64,000 nt of DNA, from contig JAUCBJ010000742.1 of the NCBI GenBank assembly GCA_032718475.1, positions 1-64,000 of the forward strand, given 5' to 3'. The position numbers and the translations under genes are program-made. The DNA is from Nemertoderma westbladi (taxonomy: Eukaryota; Xenacoelomorpha; Nemertodermatida; Nemertodermatidae). Below are positions 11,215 through 21,400 of this stretch, piece by piece. The notes under the pieces are model-generated. The model saw nothing but the letters and a program-made list of their open reading frames with translations, was not told the DNA's origin and did not search any database. Each line of letters begins with the position of its first letter. Within the stretch, counting starts at the first letter, position 1.

Positions 11215-12722
11215 AACTCCAGTAAACCTACCAGTATCCCTTTTAGGTTCCCTCCATCCCCAACTCCAGTAAACCTACCAGTATCCCTTTTAGGTTCCCT
11301 CCATCCCCAACTCCAGTAAACCTACCAGTATCCCTTTTAGGTTCCCTCCATCCCCAACTCCAGTAAACCTACCAGTATCCCTTTTAGGTTCCCTCCATCC
11401 CCAACTCCAGTAAACCTACCAGTATCCCTTTTAGGTTCCCTCCATCCCCAACTCCAGTAAACCTACCAGTATCCCTTTTAGGTTCCCTCCATTCCCAACT
11501 CCAGTAAACCTACCAGTATCCCTTTTAGGTTCCCTCCATCCCCAACTCCAGTAAACCTACCAGTATCCCTTTTAGATTCCCTCCATTCCCAACTCCAGTA
11601 AACCTACCAGTATCCCTTTTAGGTTCCCTCCATCCCCAACTCCAGTAAACCTACCAGTATCCCTTTTAGGTTCCCTCCATCCCCAACTCCAGTAAACCTA
11701 GCAGTATCCCTTTTAGGTTCCCTCCGTCCGTCCCCAACTCCATTAAACCAACCAGTATCCCTTTTAGGTTCCCTCCGTCCCCAACTCCAGTAAACCTACC
11801 AGTATCCCTTTTAGGTTCCCTCCATCCCCAACTCCAGTAAACCTACCAGTATCCCTTTTAGATTCCCTCCATTCCCAACTCCAGTAAACCTACCAGTATC
11901 CCTTTTAGGTTCCCTCCATCCCCAACTCCAGTAAACCTAGCAGTATCCCTTTTAGGTTCCCTCCGTCCGTCCCCAACTCCATTAAACCAACCAGTATCCC
12001 TTTTAGGTTCCCTCCGTCCCCAACTCCAGTAAACCTACCAGTATCCCTTTTAGGTTCCCTCCGTCCCCAACTCCAGTAAACCTACCAGTATCCCTTTTAG
12101 GTTCCCTCCATCCATCCCCAACTCCAGTAAACCTACCAGTATCTCTTTTAGGTTCCCTCCATCCGTCCCCAACTCCAGTAAACCAACCAGTATCACTTTT
12201 AGGTTTCCTCCATCCCCAACTCCAGTAAACCTACCAGTATCCCTTTTGGGTTCCCTCCATCCGTCCCCAACTCCAGTAAACCAACCAGTATCCCTTTTAG
12301 ATTCCCTCCATCCCCAACTCCAGTAAACCTACCAGTATCCCTTTTAGGTTTCCTCCGTCCCCAACTCCAGTAAACCAACCAGTATCACTTTTAGGTTTCC
12401 TCCATCCCCAACTCCAGTAAACCTACCAGTATCCCTTTTGGGTTCCCTCCATCCGTCCCCAACTCCAGTAAACCAACCAGTATCCCTTTTAGATTCCCTC
12501 CATCCCCAACTCCAGTAAACCTACCAGTATCCCTTTTAGGTTTCCTCCATCCCCAACTCCAGTAAACCTACCAGTATCCCTTTTAGGTTCCCTCCATCCC
12601 CAACTCCAGTAAACCTACCAGTGTCCCTTTTAGGTTCCCTCCATCCCCAACTCCAGTAAACCTACCAGTATCACTTTTAGGTTTCCTCCATCCCCAACTC
12701 CAGTAAACCTACCGGCCCAAAC

Positions 12723-12742
12723 TCACAAAAAGTGGCCAAAAA
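12723..12742 (+). repeat. Left terminal inverted repeat of the array 1 transposon
   Basis: TCACAAAAAGTGGCCAAAAA is complementary over 20 bases to the right terminus at about 15410-15429. It is preceded by GGCCCAAAC, which partly matches the complement of the right outer end (GGCTTAAAA). Confidence 0.8.
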
Positions 12743-13106
12743 CGTTTCCCACACGATTCGACTTAATTTTAGAATGAAATTTTTTTTGGAACCTAGTAAA
12801 GTTATATATATTTTTGAAGATAATTTTATGGTCCAACAGATGCACAAAAAATCATACTGCCACTCCGACTTTGAAAGATTTTACAGACCTTTTAGTACTA
12901 AAAAATGCAGGTTTTTCAATTGTCCAAAAAAGTTCATTGCATTGTGGGGGATGTATTTTGACATCTACTGGGTGTATTTCAACAAGTTATAGCTCATTTT
13001 AAAGCTAAATAATAGAGGAATGCAATGGAATAACTCCCAAATTGTTTTATTGGTATTATATTTAAATAAAACAATAGATAATATACCCCTATTTTGACAA
13101 TTACTT

Positions 13107-13593
13107 GTCCCAAACGGTAACACCTGAATTCACCAATAGGTTTTTATTTGGATTCTATAAACTAAATTCTTATTTGAACGGAAAATCTTCAAGAAGTGGA
13201 ATGTTCCAGATTTTACGAAAAAATACTAAACACAACCAGAGATATGGCTGGTTTTATACGTGCGAGTCGATTATGTCAATTAGGATTGTCCCATGTGTAA
13301 CACCAAGTGCACTGCTTTACCATGCTCTAGAATCAGTTCAAACAAACTTGATATTAAGATTCAAATATCAGAAGATAGCCAAGTTCTTGGTCTTTTGCGT
13401 GAGTAATCATTTGTGGCAACAATTGACTATGGAATAGACTTTAGTTGCTTTTACATTTATCAGCATGAGCTTTGTCCCACCTGTAACAAAAGCCTGTAAC
13501 ACAAAAAATCGTTACAGGGCGGGACGTCCCACATGTAACATGTAAATCGACTAATTTTGGGCTACAGAGTAAGACATGTCTCACCTGTAACAC
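13107..13593 (+). repeat. Subterminal repeats of the transposon, left cluster (GTCCCA..TGTAACA)
   Basis: The motif GTCCCACCTGTAACA or a close variant occurs at 13107, 13288, 13474, 13526 and 13578, nearly all on the + strand. One reversed copy, GTTACAGGGCGGGAC (13511-13525), abuts the copy at 13526 to form a palindrome. The right half of the element has the same word in the opposite orientation. This arrangement is typical of transposase-binding sites. Confidence 0.7.
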
Positions 13594-14072
13594 TTTAGTA
13601 GTGCAGACTTCATAATATTGATAAGACTGTAGGTCATGCACACATAACAGCAGTATTAACTGTGAATTGGTACTTACCTACCTACAGTAGTACCGGTAAC
13701 AGTATCAGTGCTGCCTCTTTATTGCGTTTGATTCGAAGTTATTGGATCTACAGATCTGCGCAGTGCATAGAGTTTACTATTGACTACTAAACAAACTAAT
13801 CCTAACCAGAACCAGTTATAAGACACTGATACAGACACTATGTGACTACGGTATAGAATAGAGACCACATTTCATTACTTATTAGACATCAGCTTGCCGT
13901 TCCGGTATCAAGATACTGATAGTCATAATAGCCACACAAAATAGCCATAATAATAGTGATCTGTCTTATATGGATAGATCTGTCCATATTCATATACATG
14001 GTGATCTGTCTTAGATCTATCTTCTGCGATTGGGAGAGGGAGATTGGGAGCTCCGTGAGGGGAGAAGTTAGA

Positions 14073-14290
14073 GGTGGGAGGGAAAAAAATAGAGGTGCAA
14101 GGGGAGCAGTTGGAGGTGTGAGGGGAAAAGGTAGAGGTGCAAGGGGAGCAGTTGGAGGTGCGAGGGGAAAAGGTAGAGGTGCAAGAGGAGCAGTCGGAAG
14201 TGTGATGGGAAAAGGTAGAGGTGCAAGTGGAGCAGTTGGAGGTGCGAGAGGAGTAGTTAGTGCGAGAGCAGTAGGTAGTGGTGCGAGAGG
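14073..14290 (+). repeat. 42-bp minisatellite A inside the transposon
   Basis: Units of 42 bp beginning GAGGTGCAAGGGGAGCAG and continuing TTGGAGGTGCGAGG and GGAAAAGGTA repeat about five times with substitutions. The + strand is strongly G/A-rich. Several frames are open on both strands because 42 is a multiple of three. Confidence 0.85.
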
Positions 14291-14295
14291 AGAAT

Positions 14296-14660
14296 GGGAT
14301 GATCCGTGGAGGGTGTGGGAGACAGGGTGAAAAGTACAGGAGGATCTGTGGAGGGTGTGGGAAACAGGGTGAAAAGTACAGGAGGATCTGTGGAGGGTGT
14401 GGGAGACGGAGTGGGAAGTACAGGATGATTTGTGGAGGGTGTGGGAGACGGAGTGGGAGCTATGGGAGGATCTGTGGAGGGTGTGGGAGACGGAATGGGA
14501 AGTACAGGAGGATCTGTGGAGGGTGTGGGAGACAAGGTGAGAAGTACAGGAGGATCTGTGGGGGGTGTGGGAGACAGGGTGAGAAGTACAGGAGGATCTG
14601 AGGAGGGTGGGGAAGTTGGAGTGGAAGGTACAGGTGGATCTGTGGAGGGTGGGGATGAAA
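14296..14660 (+). repeat. 42-bp minisatellite B inside the transposon
   Basis: Units beginning GGAGGATCTGTGGAGGGTG and continuing TGGGAGACAGG and GTGAAAAGTACA repeat about eight times, then decay towards 14840. The period is the same 42 bp as minisatellite A, but the sequence differs. The + strand frame ending at 14845 finishes in an acidic tail (EGGDETDEQFIGFD). The minus strand is open from 14857 to 13889. Neither looks like a known protein, and I treat both as by-products of the repeat. Confidence 0.8.
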
Positions 14661-15155
14661 GTGATAATGAACAATTTACAGGTTTTGAAGGAGTGGGGGG
14701 TATGGGAAGATACGTGGCGGCTATACAAGATAACGTTTGGAATACAGGAGAATCTATGGAGGGTGTAGAAGATGGAGTGGGGAGTACAGGAGGTTCTGTG
14801 GAGGGTGGAGATGAAACTGATGAACAATTTATAGGTTTTGACTAACTGCTCAGCCATAGTGATATACAGTTATAAACTCAGTAATAAACTCGTCATACTT
14901 TTGTGAATTTTCATATAAATCGTCACTAAAGTACCTAAAAGTGGTTAAAATGTTTTAATAAACTCTTTATGTTTATTTGATAAACTATAATATTTTATAA
15001 TTTTTCCAGAAATGGGGACCATAAAGATTTCTTATGATTGATTATATTTTCAAATAAGCTTTATTGGGAGCTGTTACTGGGATCAGGAATGGCTGAATAG
15101 CTCCCACTCAGAGACGAAATCTAGCTTAATTTAACATTTCAATGTAATTACAACT

Positions 15156-15260
15156 GGTGTTACATGGTGGGACAAATTGTTACAGGCATCGGAAATCACC
15201 ATTCAAGGGCTCTGATTGGCTGATTTCGGGCGTTACATTGTGGGACAAGTGTTACAGGAA
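15156..15260 (-). repeat. Subterminal repeats of the transposon, right cluster (TGTTACA..GTGGGAC)
   Basis: GGTGTTACATGGTGGGAC (near 15156-15173) and GGCGTTACATTGTGGGAC (15229-15246) are inverted versions of the left-cluster word. Shorter TGTTACAGG copies lie beside each (about 15178 and 15249). The orientation is opposite to the left cluster, as expected if a transposase contacts both ends symmetrically. Confidence 0.65.
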
Positions 15261-15409
15261 TGGACATCTGTTTTTCTCAATTATTTGTTACCATGAGGTC
15301 GGGGCTATTGGGAAATTACCACCATTGAATTCAGCGCATCAAGAGCTTTCTGATGATATATAATATTACATACTTTGGGAAACTTTTTTTTTTAGAAAAA
15401 AAATATTTT

Positions 15410-15429
15410 TTTTTGGCCACTTTTTGTGA
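15410..15429 (-). repeat. Right terminal inverted repeat of the array 1 transposon
   Basis: This is the exact complement of the left repeat over 20 bases. A T/A homopolymer tract lies just inside (about 15380-15413). Array 1 resumes at CCTACCAG immediately outside. Confidence 0.8.
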
Positions 15430-15436
15430 TTTTAAG

Positions 15437-18400
15437 CCTACCAGTATCCCTTTTAGATTCCCTCCATTCCCAACTCCAGTAAACCTACCAGTATCCCTTT
15501 TAGGTTCCCTCCATCCGTCCCCAACTCCAGTAAACCAACCAGTATCCCTTTTAGGTTCCCTCCATCCCCAACTCCAGTAAACCTACCAGTATCACTTTTA
15601 GGTTCCCTCCATCCATCCCCAACTCCAGTAAACCTATCCCTTTTATGTTCCCTCCATCCCCAACTCCAGTAAACCTACCAGTATCCCTTTTAGGTTCCCT
15701 CCATCCCCAACTCCAGTAAACCTACCAGTATCCCTTTTAGGTTCCCTCCATCCCCAACTCCAGTAAACCTATCCCTTTTAGTTTCCCTCCATCCGTCCCC
15801 AACTCCAGTAAACCTACCAGATCCCTTTTAGGTTCCCTCCATCCCCAACTCCAGTAAACCTACCAGTATCACTTTTAGGTTCCCTCCATCCCCAACTCCA
15901 GTAAACCTACCAGTATCCCTTTTAGGTTCCCTCCATCCCCAACTCCAGTAAACCTACCAGTATCACTTTTAGGTTCCCTCCATCCCCAACTCCAGTAAAC
16001 CTACCAGTATCACTTTTAGGTTCCCTCCATCCCCAACTCCAGTAAACCTACCAGTATCCCTTTTAGGTTCCCTCCATCCCCAACTCCAGTAAACCTATCC
16101 CTTTTAGTTTCCCTCCATCCGTCCCCAACTCCAGTAAACCTACCAGTATCCCTTTTAGGTTCCCTCCATCCGTCCCCAACTCCAGTAAACCTACCAGTAT
16201 CCCTTTTAGGTTCCCTCCATCCCCAACTCCAGTAAACCCACCAGTATCCCTTTTAGGATCCCTCCATCCCCAACTCCAGTAAACCTACCAGTATCCCTTT
16301 TAGGTTCCCTCCATCCCCAACTCCAGTAAACCAACCAGTATCCCTTTTAGGTTCCCTCCATCCCCAACTCCAGTAAACCTACCAGTATCCCTTTTAGGTT
16401 CCCTCCATCCCCAACTCCAGTAAACCTACCAGTGTCCCTTTTAGGTTCCCTCCATCCCCAACTCCAGTAAACCTACCAGTATCCCTTTTAGGTTCCCTCC
16501 ATCCGTCCCCAACTCCAGTAAACCTACCAGTATCCCTTTTAGGTTCCCTCCATCCCCAACTACAGTAAACCTACCAGTATCCCTTTTAGGTTCCCTCCAT
16601 CCGTCCCCAACTCCAGTAAACCTACCAGTATCCCTTTTAGGTTCCCTCCATCCCCAACTCCAGTAAACCTACCAGTATCCCTTTTAGGTTCCCTCCATCC
16701 ATCCCCAACTCCAGTAAACCTACCAGTATCCCTTTTAGGTTCCCTCCATCCGTCCCCAACTCCAGTAAACCTACCAGTATCCCTTTTAGGTTCCCTCCGT
16801 CCCCAACTCCAGTAAACCTACCAGTATCCCTTTTAGGTTCCCTCCATCCGTCCCCAACTCCAGTAAACCTACCAGTATCCCTTTTAGGTTCCCTCCATCC
16901 GTCCCCAACTCCAGTAAACCTACCAGTATCCCTTTTAGGTTCCCTCCGTCCCCAACTCCAGTAAACCTACCAGTATCCCTTTTAGGTTCCCTCCATCCGT
17001 CCCAAACTCCAGTAAACCTACCAGTATCCCTTTTAGGTTCCCTCCATCCGTCCCCAACTCCAGTAAACCTACCAGTATCCCTTTTAGGTTCCCTCCATCC
17101 GTCCCCAACTCCAGTAAACCAACCAGTATCCCTTTTAGGTTCCCTCCATCTCCAACTCCAGTAAACCTACCAGTATCCCTTTTAGGTTCTCTCCATCCCC
17201 AACTCCAGTAAACCTACCAGTATCCCTTTTAGGTTCCCTCCATCCCCAACTCCAGTAAACCTACCAGTATCCCTTTTAGGTTCCCTCCCTCTATCCCCAA
17301 CTCCAGTAAACCTACCAGTATCCCTTTTAGGTTCCCTCCGTCCCCAACTCCAGTAAACCTACCAGTATCCCTTTTAGGTTCCCTCCATCCGTCCCCAACT
17401 CCAGTAAACCTACCAGTATCCCTTTTAGGTTCCCTCCATCCGTCCCCAACTCCAGTAAACCTACCAGTATCCCTTTTAGGTTCCCTCCGTCCCCAACTCC
17501 AGTAAACCTACCAGTATCCATTTTAGGTTCCCTCCATCCGTCCCCAACTCCAGTAAACCTACCAGTATCCCTTTTAGGTTCCCTCCATCCGTCCCCAACT
17601 CCAGTAAACCAACCAGTATCCCTTTTAGGTTCCCTCCATCTCCAACTCCAGTAAACCTACCAGTATCCCTTTTAGGTTCCCTCCATCCCCAACTCCAGTA
17701 AACCTACCAGTATCCCTTTTAGGTTCCCTCCATCCCCAACTCCAGTAAACCTACCAGTATCCCTTTTAGGTTCCCTCCGTCCCCAACTCCAGTAAACCTA
17801 CCAGTATCCCTTTTAGGTTCCCTCCATCCCCAACTCCAGTAAACCTACCAGTATCCCTTTTAGGTTCCCTCCATCCCCAACTCCAGTAAACCTACCAGTA
17901 TCCCTTTTAGGTTCCCTCCATCCCCAACTCCAGTAAACCTACCAGTATCCCTTTTAGGTTCCCTCCATCCCCAACTCCAGTAAACCTACCAGTATCCCTT
18001 TTAGGTTCCCTCCATCCCCAACTCCAGTAAACCAACCAGTATCCCTTTTAGGTTCCCTCCTTCCCCGACTCCAGTAAACCTACCAGTATCCCTTTTAGGT
18101 TCCCTCCATCCGTCCCTAACTCCAGTAAACCTACCAGTATCCCTTTTAGGTTCCCTCCATCCCCAACTCCAGTAAACCTACCAGTATCCCTTTTAGGTTC
18201 CCTCCATCCCCAACTCCAGTAAACCTACCAGTATCCCTTTTAGGTTCCCTCCATCCCCAACTCCAGTAAACCTACCAGTATCCCTTTTAGGTTCCCTCCA
18301 TCCCCAACTCCAGTAAACCAACCAGTATCCCTTTTAGGTTCCCTCCGTCCCCAACTCCAGTAAACCTACCAGTATCCCTTTTAGGTTCCCTCCATCCGTC

Positions 18401-21400
18401 CCCAACTCCAGTAAACCAACCAGTATCCCTTTTAGGTTCCCTCCATCCGTCCCCAACTCCAGTAAACCTACCAGTATCCCTTTTAGGTTTCCTCCATCCC
18501 CAACTCCAGTAAACCTACCAGTATCCCTTTTAGGTTCCCTCCATCCCCAACTCCAGTAAACCTACCAGTATCCCTTTTAGGTTCCCTCCATCCGTCCCCA
18601 ACTCCAGTAAACCTACCAGTATCCCTTTTAGGTTTCCTTCATCCCCAACTCCAGTAAACCTACCAGTATCCCTTTTAGGTTCCCTCCTTCCCCAACTCCA
18701 GTAAACCTACCAGTATCCCTTTTAGGTTCCCTCCATCCCCAACTCCAGTAAACCTACCAGTATCCCTTTTAGGTTCCCTCCATCCGTCCCCAACTCCAGT
18801 AGTATCCCTTTTAGGTTTCCTCCATCCCCAACTCCAGTAAACCTACCAGTATCCCTTTTAGGTTCCCTCCTTCCTTCCCCAACTCCAGTAAACCTACCAG
18901 TATCCCTTTTAGGTTCCCTCCATCCGTCCCCAACTCCAGTAAACCTACCAGTATCCCTTTTAGGTTCCCTCCGTCCCCAACTCCAGTAAACCTACCAGTA
19001 TCCCTTTTAGGTTCCCTCCATCCGTCCCAAACTCCAGTAAACCTACCAGTATCCCTTTTAGGTTCCCTCCATCCGTCCCCAACTCCAGTAAACCTACCAG
19101 TATCCCTTTTAGGTTCCCCCCATCCCCAACTCAGTAAACCTACCAGTATCCATTTTAGGTTCCCTCCATCCCCAACTCCAGTAAACCTACCAGTATCCCT
19201 TTTAGGTTCCTTCCATCCCCAACTCCAGTAAACCTACCAGTATCCCTTTTAGGTTCCCTCCATCCGTCCCCAACTCCAGTAAACCTACCAGTATCCCTTT
19301 TAGGTTCCCTCCATCCGTCCCCAACTCCAGTAAACCAACCAGTATCCCTTTTAGGTTCCCTCCATCCCCAACTCCAGTAAACCTACCAGTATCCCTTTTA
19401 GGTTCCCTCCTTCCCCGACTCCAGTAAACCTACCAGTATCCCTTTTAGGTTCCCTCCATCCGTCCCCAACTCCAGTAAACCTACCAGTATCCCTTTTAGG
19501 TTTCCTCTATCCCCAACTCCAGTAAACCTACCAGTATCCATTTTAGGTTCCCTCCATCCCCAACTCCAGTAAACCTACCAGTATCCATTTTAGGTTCCCT
19601 CCATCCCCAACTCCAGTAAACCTACCAGTATCCCTTTTAGGTTCCCTCCATCCCCAACTCCAGTAAACCTACCAGTATACTTTTTAGGTTCCCTCCATCC
19701 CCAACTCCAGTAAACCTACCAGTATCCCTTTTAGATTCCCTCCATTCCCAACTCCAGTAAACCTACCAGTATCCCTTTTAGGTTCCCTCCATCCCCAACT
19801 CCAGTAAACCTAGCAGTATCCCTTTTAGGTTCCCTCCGTCCGTCCCCAACTCCATTAAACCAACCAGTATCCCTTTTAGGTTCCCTCCGTCCCCAACTCC
19901 AGTAAACCTACCAGTATCCCTTTTAGGTTCCCTCCATCCATCCCCAACTCCAGTAAACCTACCAGTATCCCTTTTAGATTCCCTCCATTCCCAACTCCAG
20001 TAAACCTACCAGTATCCCTTTTAGGTTCCCTCCATCCCCAACTCCAGTAAACCTAGCAGTATCCCTTTTAGGTTCCCTCCGTCCGTCCCCAACTCCATTA
20101 AACCTACCAGTATCCCTTTTAGATTCCCTCCATTCCCAACTCCAGTAAACCTACCAGTATCCCTTTTAGGTTCCCTCCATCCATCCCCAACTCCAGTAAA
20201 CCTACCAGTATCCCTTTTAGGTTCCCTCCATCCCCAACTCCAGTAAACCTACCAGTATCCCTTTTAGGTTCCCTCCATCCCCAACTCCAGTAAACCTACC
20301 AGTATCCCTTTTATGTTCCCTCCATCCGTCCCCAACTCCAGTAAACCCACCAGTATCACTTTTAGGTTTCCTCCATCCCCAACTCCAGTAAACCTACCAG
20401 TATCCCTTTTGGGTTCCCTCCATCCGTCCCCAACTCCAGTAAACCAACCAGTATCCCTTTTAGATTCCCTCCATTCCCAACTCCAGTAAACCTACCAGTA
20501 TCCCTTTTAGATTCCCTCCATTCCCAACTCCAGTAAACCTACCAGTATCCCTTTTAGGTTCCCTCCATCCGTCCCCAACTCCTGTAAACCTACCAGTATC
20601 CCTTTTAGATTCCCTCCATTCCCAACTCCAGTAAACCTACCAGTATCCCTTTTAGGTTCCCTCCATCCGTCCCCAACTCCTGTAAACCTACCAGTATCCC
20701 TTTTAGGTTCCCTCCATCCGTCCCCAACTCCAGTAAACCTACCAGTATCCCTTTTAGGTTCCCCCCATCCCCAACTCAGTAAACCTACCAGTATCCATTT
20801 TAGGTTCCCCCCATCCCCAACTCAGTAAACCTACCAGTATCCATTTTAGGTTCCCTCCGTCCCCAACTCCAGTAAACCTACCAGTATCCCTTTTAGATTC
20901 CCTCCATTCCCAACTCCAGTAAACCTACCAGTATCCCTTTTAGGTTCCCTCCATCCGTCCCCAACTCCTGTAAACCTACCAGTATCCCTTTTAGGTTCCC
21001 TCCATCCGTCCCCAACTCCAGTAAACCTACCAGTATCCCTTTTAGGTTCCCCCCATCCCCAACTCAGTAAACCTACCAGTATCCATTTTAGGTTCCCTCC
21101 ATCCCCAACTCCAGTAAACCTACCAGTATCCCTTTTAGGTTCCTTCCATCCCCAACTCCAGTAAACCTACCAGTATCCCTTTTAGGTTCCCTCCATCCGT
21201 CCCCAACTCCAGTAAACCTACCAGTATCCCTTTTAGGTTCCCTCCTTCCCCAACTCCAGTAAACCTACCAGTATCCCTTTTAGGTTCCCCCCATCCCCAA
21301 CTCAGTAAACCTACCAGTATCCATTTTAGGTTCCCTCCATCCCCAACTCCAGTAAACCTACCAGTATCCCTTTTAGGTTCCTTCCATCCCCAACTCCAGT

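Larger units (their letters stand above)
2870..12713 (+). repeat. Array 1, left part: 47/51-bp minisatellite carrying an acceptor-like motif
   Basis: The unit reads, in pieces, AACCTACCAGTATCCCTTTT, AGGTTCCCTCCATCC and CCAACTCCAGTA. It is 47 bp long; a four-base insertion (CATCCGTCC, CATCCATCC or CGTCCGTCC in place of CATCC or CGTCC) gives 51 bp. Copies are nearly identical. Recurrent variants are AGATTCC for AGGTTCC, TATCACTTTT, TATCTCTTTT, TGTCCC, CCTGTAAACC, CCATTAAACC and AAACCAACC. Each unit has the pyrimidine tract TATCCCTTTTAG followed by GTT, which looks like a 3' splice site. A stretch at about 4040-4470 consists of 51-bp units in a row. This part is about 9.8 kb, or about 200 units by division. 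Confidence 0.97.
12714..15438. mobile_element. 2.7-kb DNA transposon with terminal inverted repeats inserted in array 1
   Basis: The array stops at AACCTACC and resumes at CCTACCAG, and the 2.7 kb between is unrelated to it. The left end carries TCACAAAAAGTGGCCAAAAA (from about 12723). The right end carries its exact complement (about 15410-15429). Extending outward to GGC..GCC gives 26 matches in 29. The flank repeats TACC or CCTACC, which is a possible 4-6-bp target duplication but is ambiguous because the host is itself repetitive. Inside are subterminal GTCCCA..TGTAACA words and two 42-bp minisatellites. No transposase was recognised, so the element is probably non-autonomous. The superfamily is not assigned. 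Confidence 0.8.

Noticed and set aside
12732-13437. Open frames at 12732-12992 and 13105-13437 in the transposon
   Set aside because: They begin with GTG and TTG, show no family features, and overlap terminal and subterminal repeats.
13889-14857. Minus-strand frame of 322 codons rich in Ser/Thr/His/Pro inside the transposon
   Set aside because: Nearly all of it is the complement of the two 42-bp minisatellites, and other frames on both strands are open over the same region.
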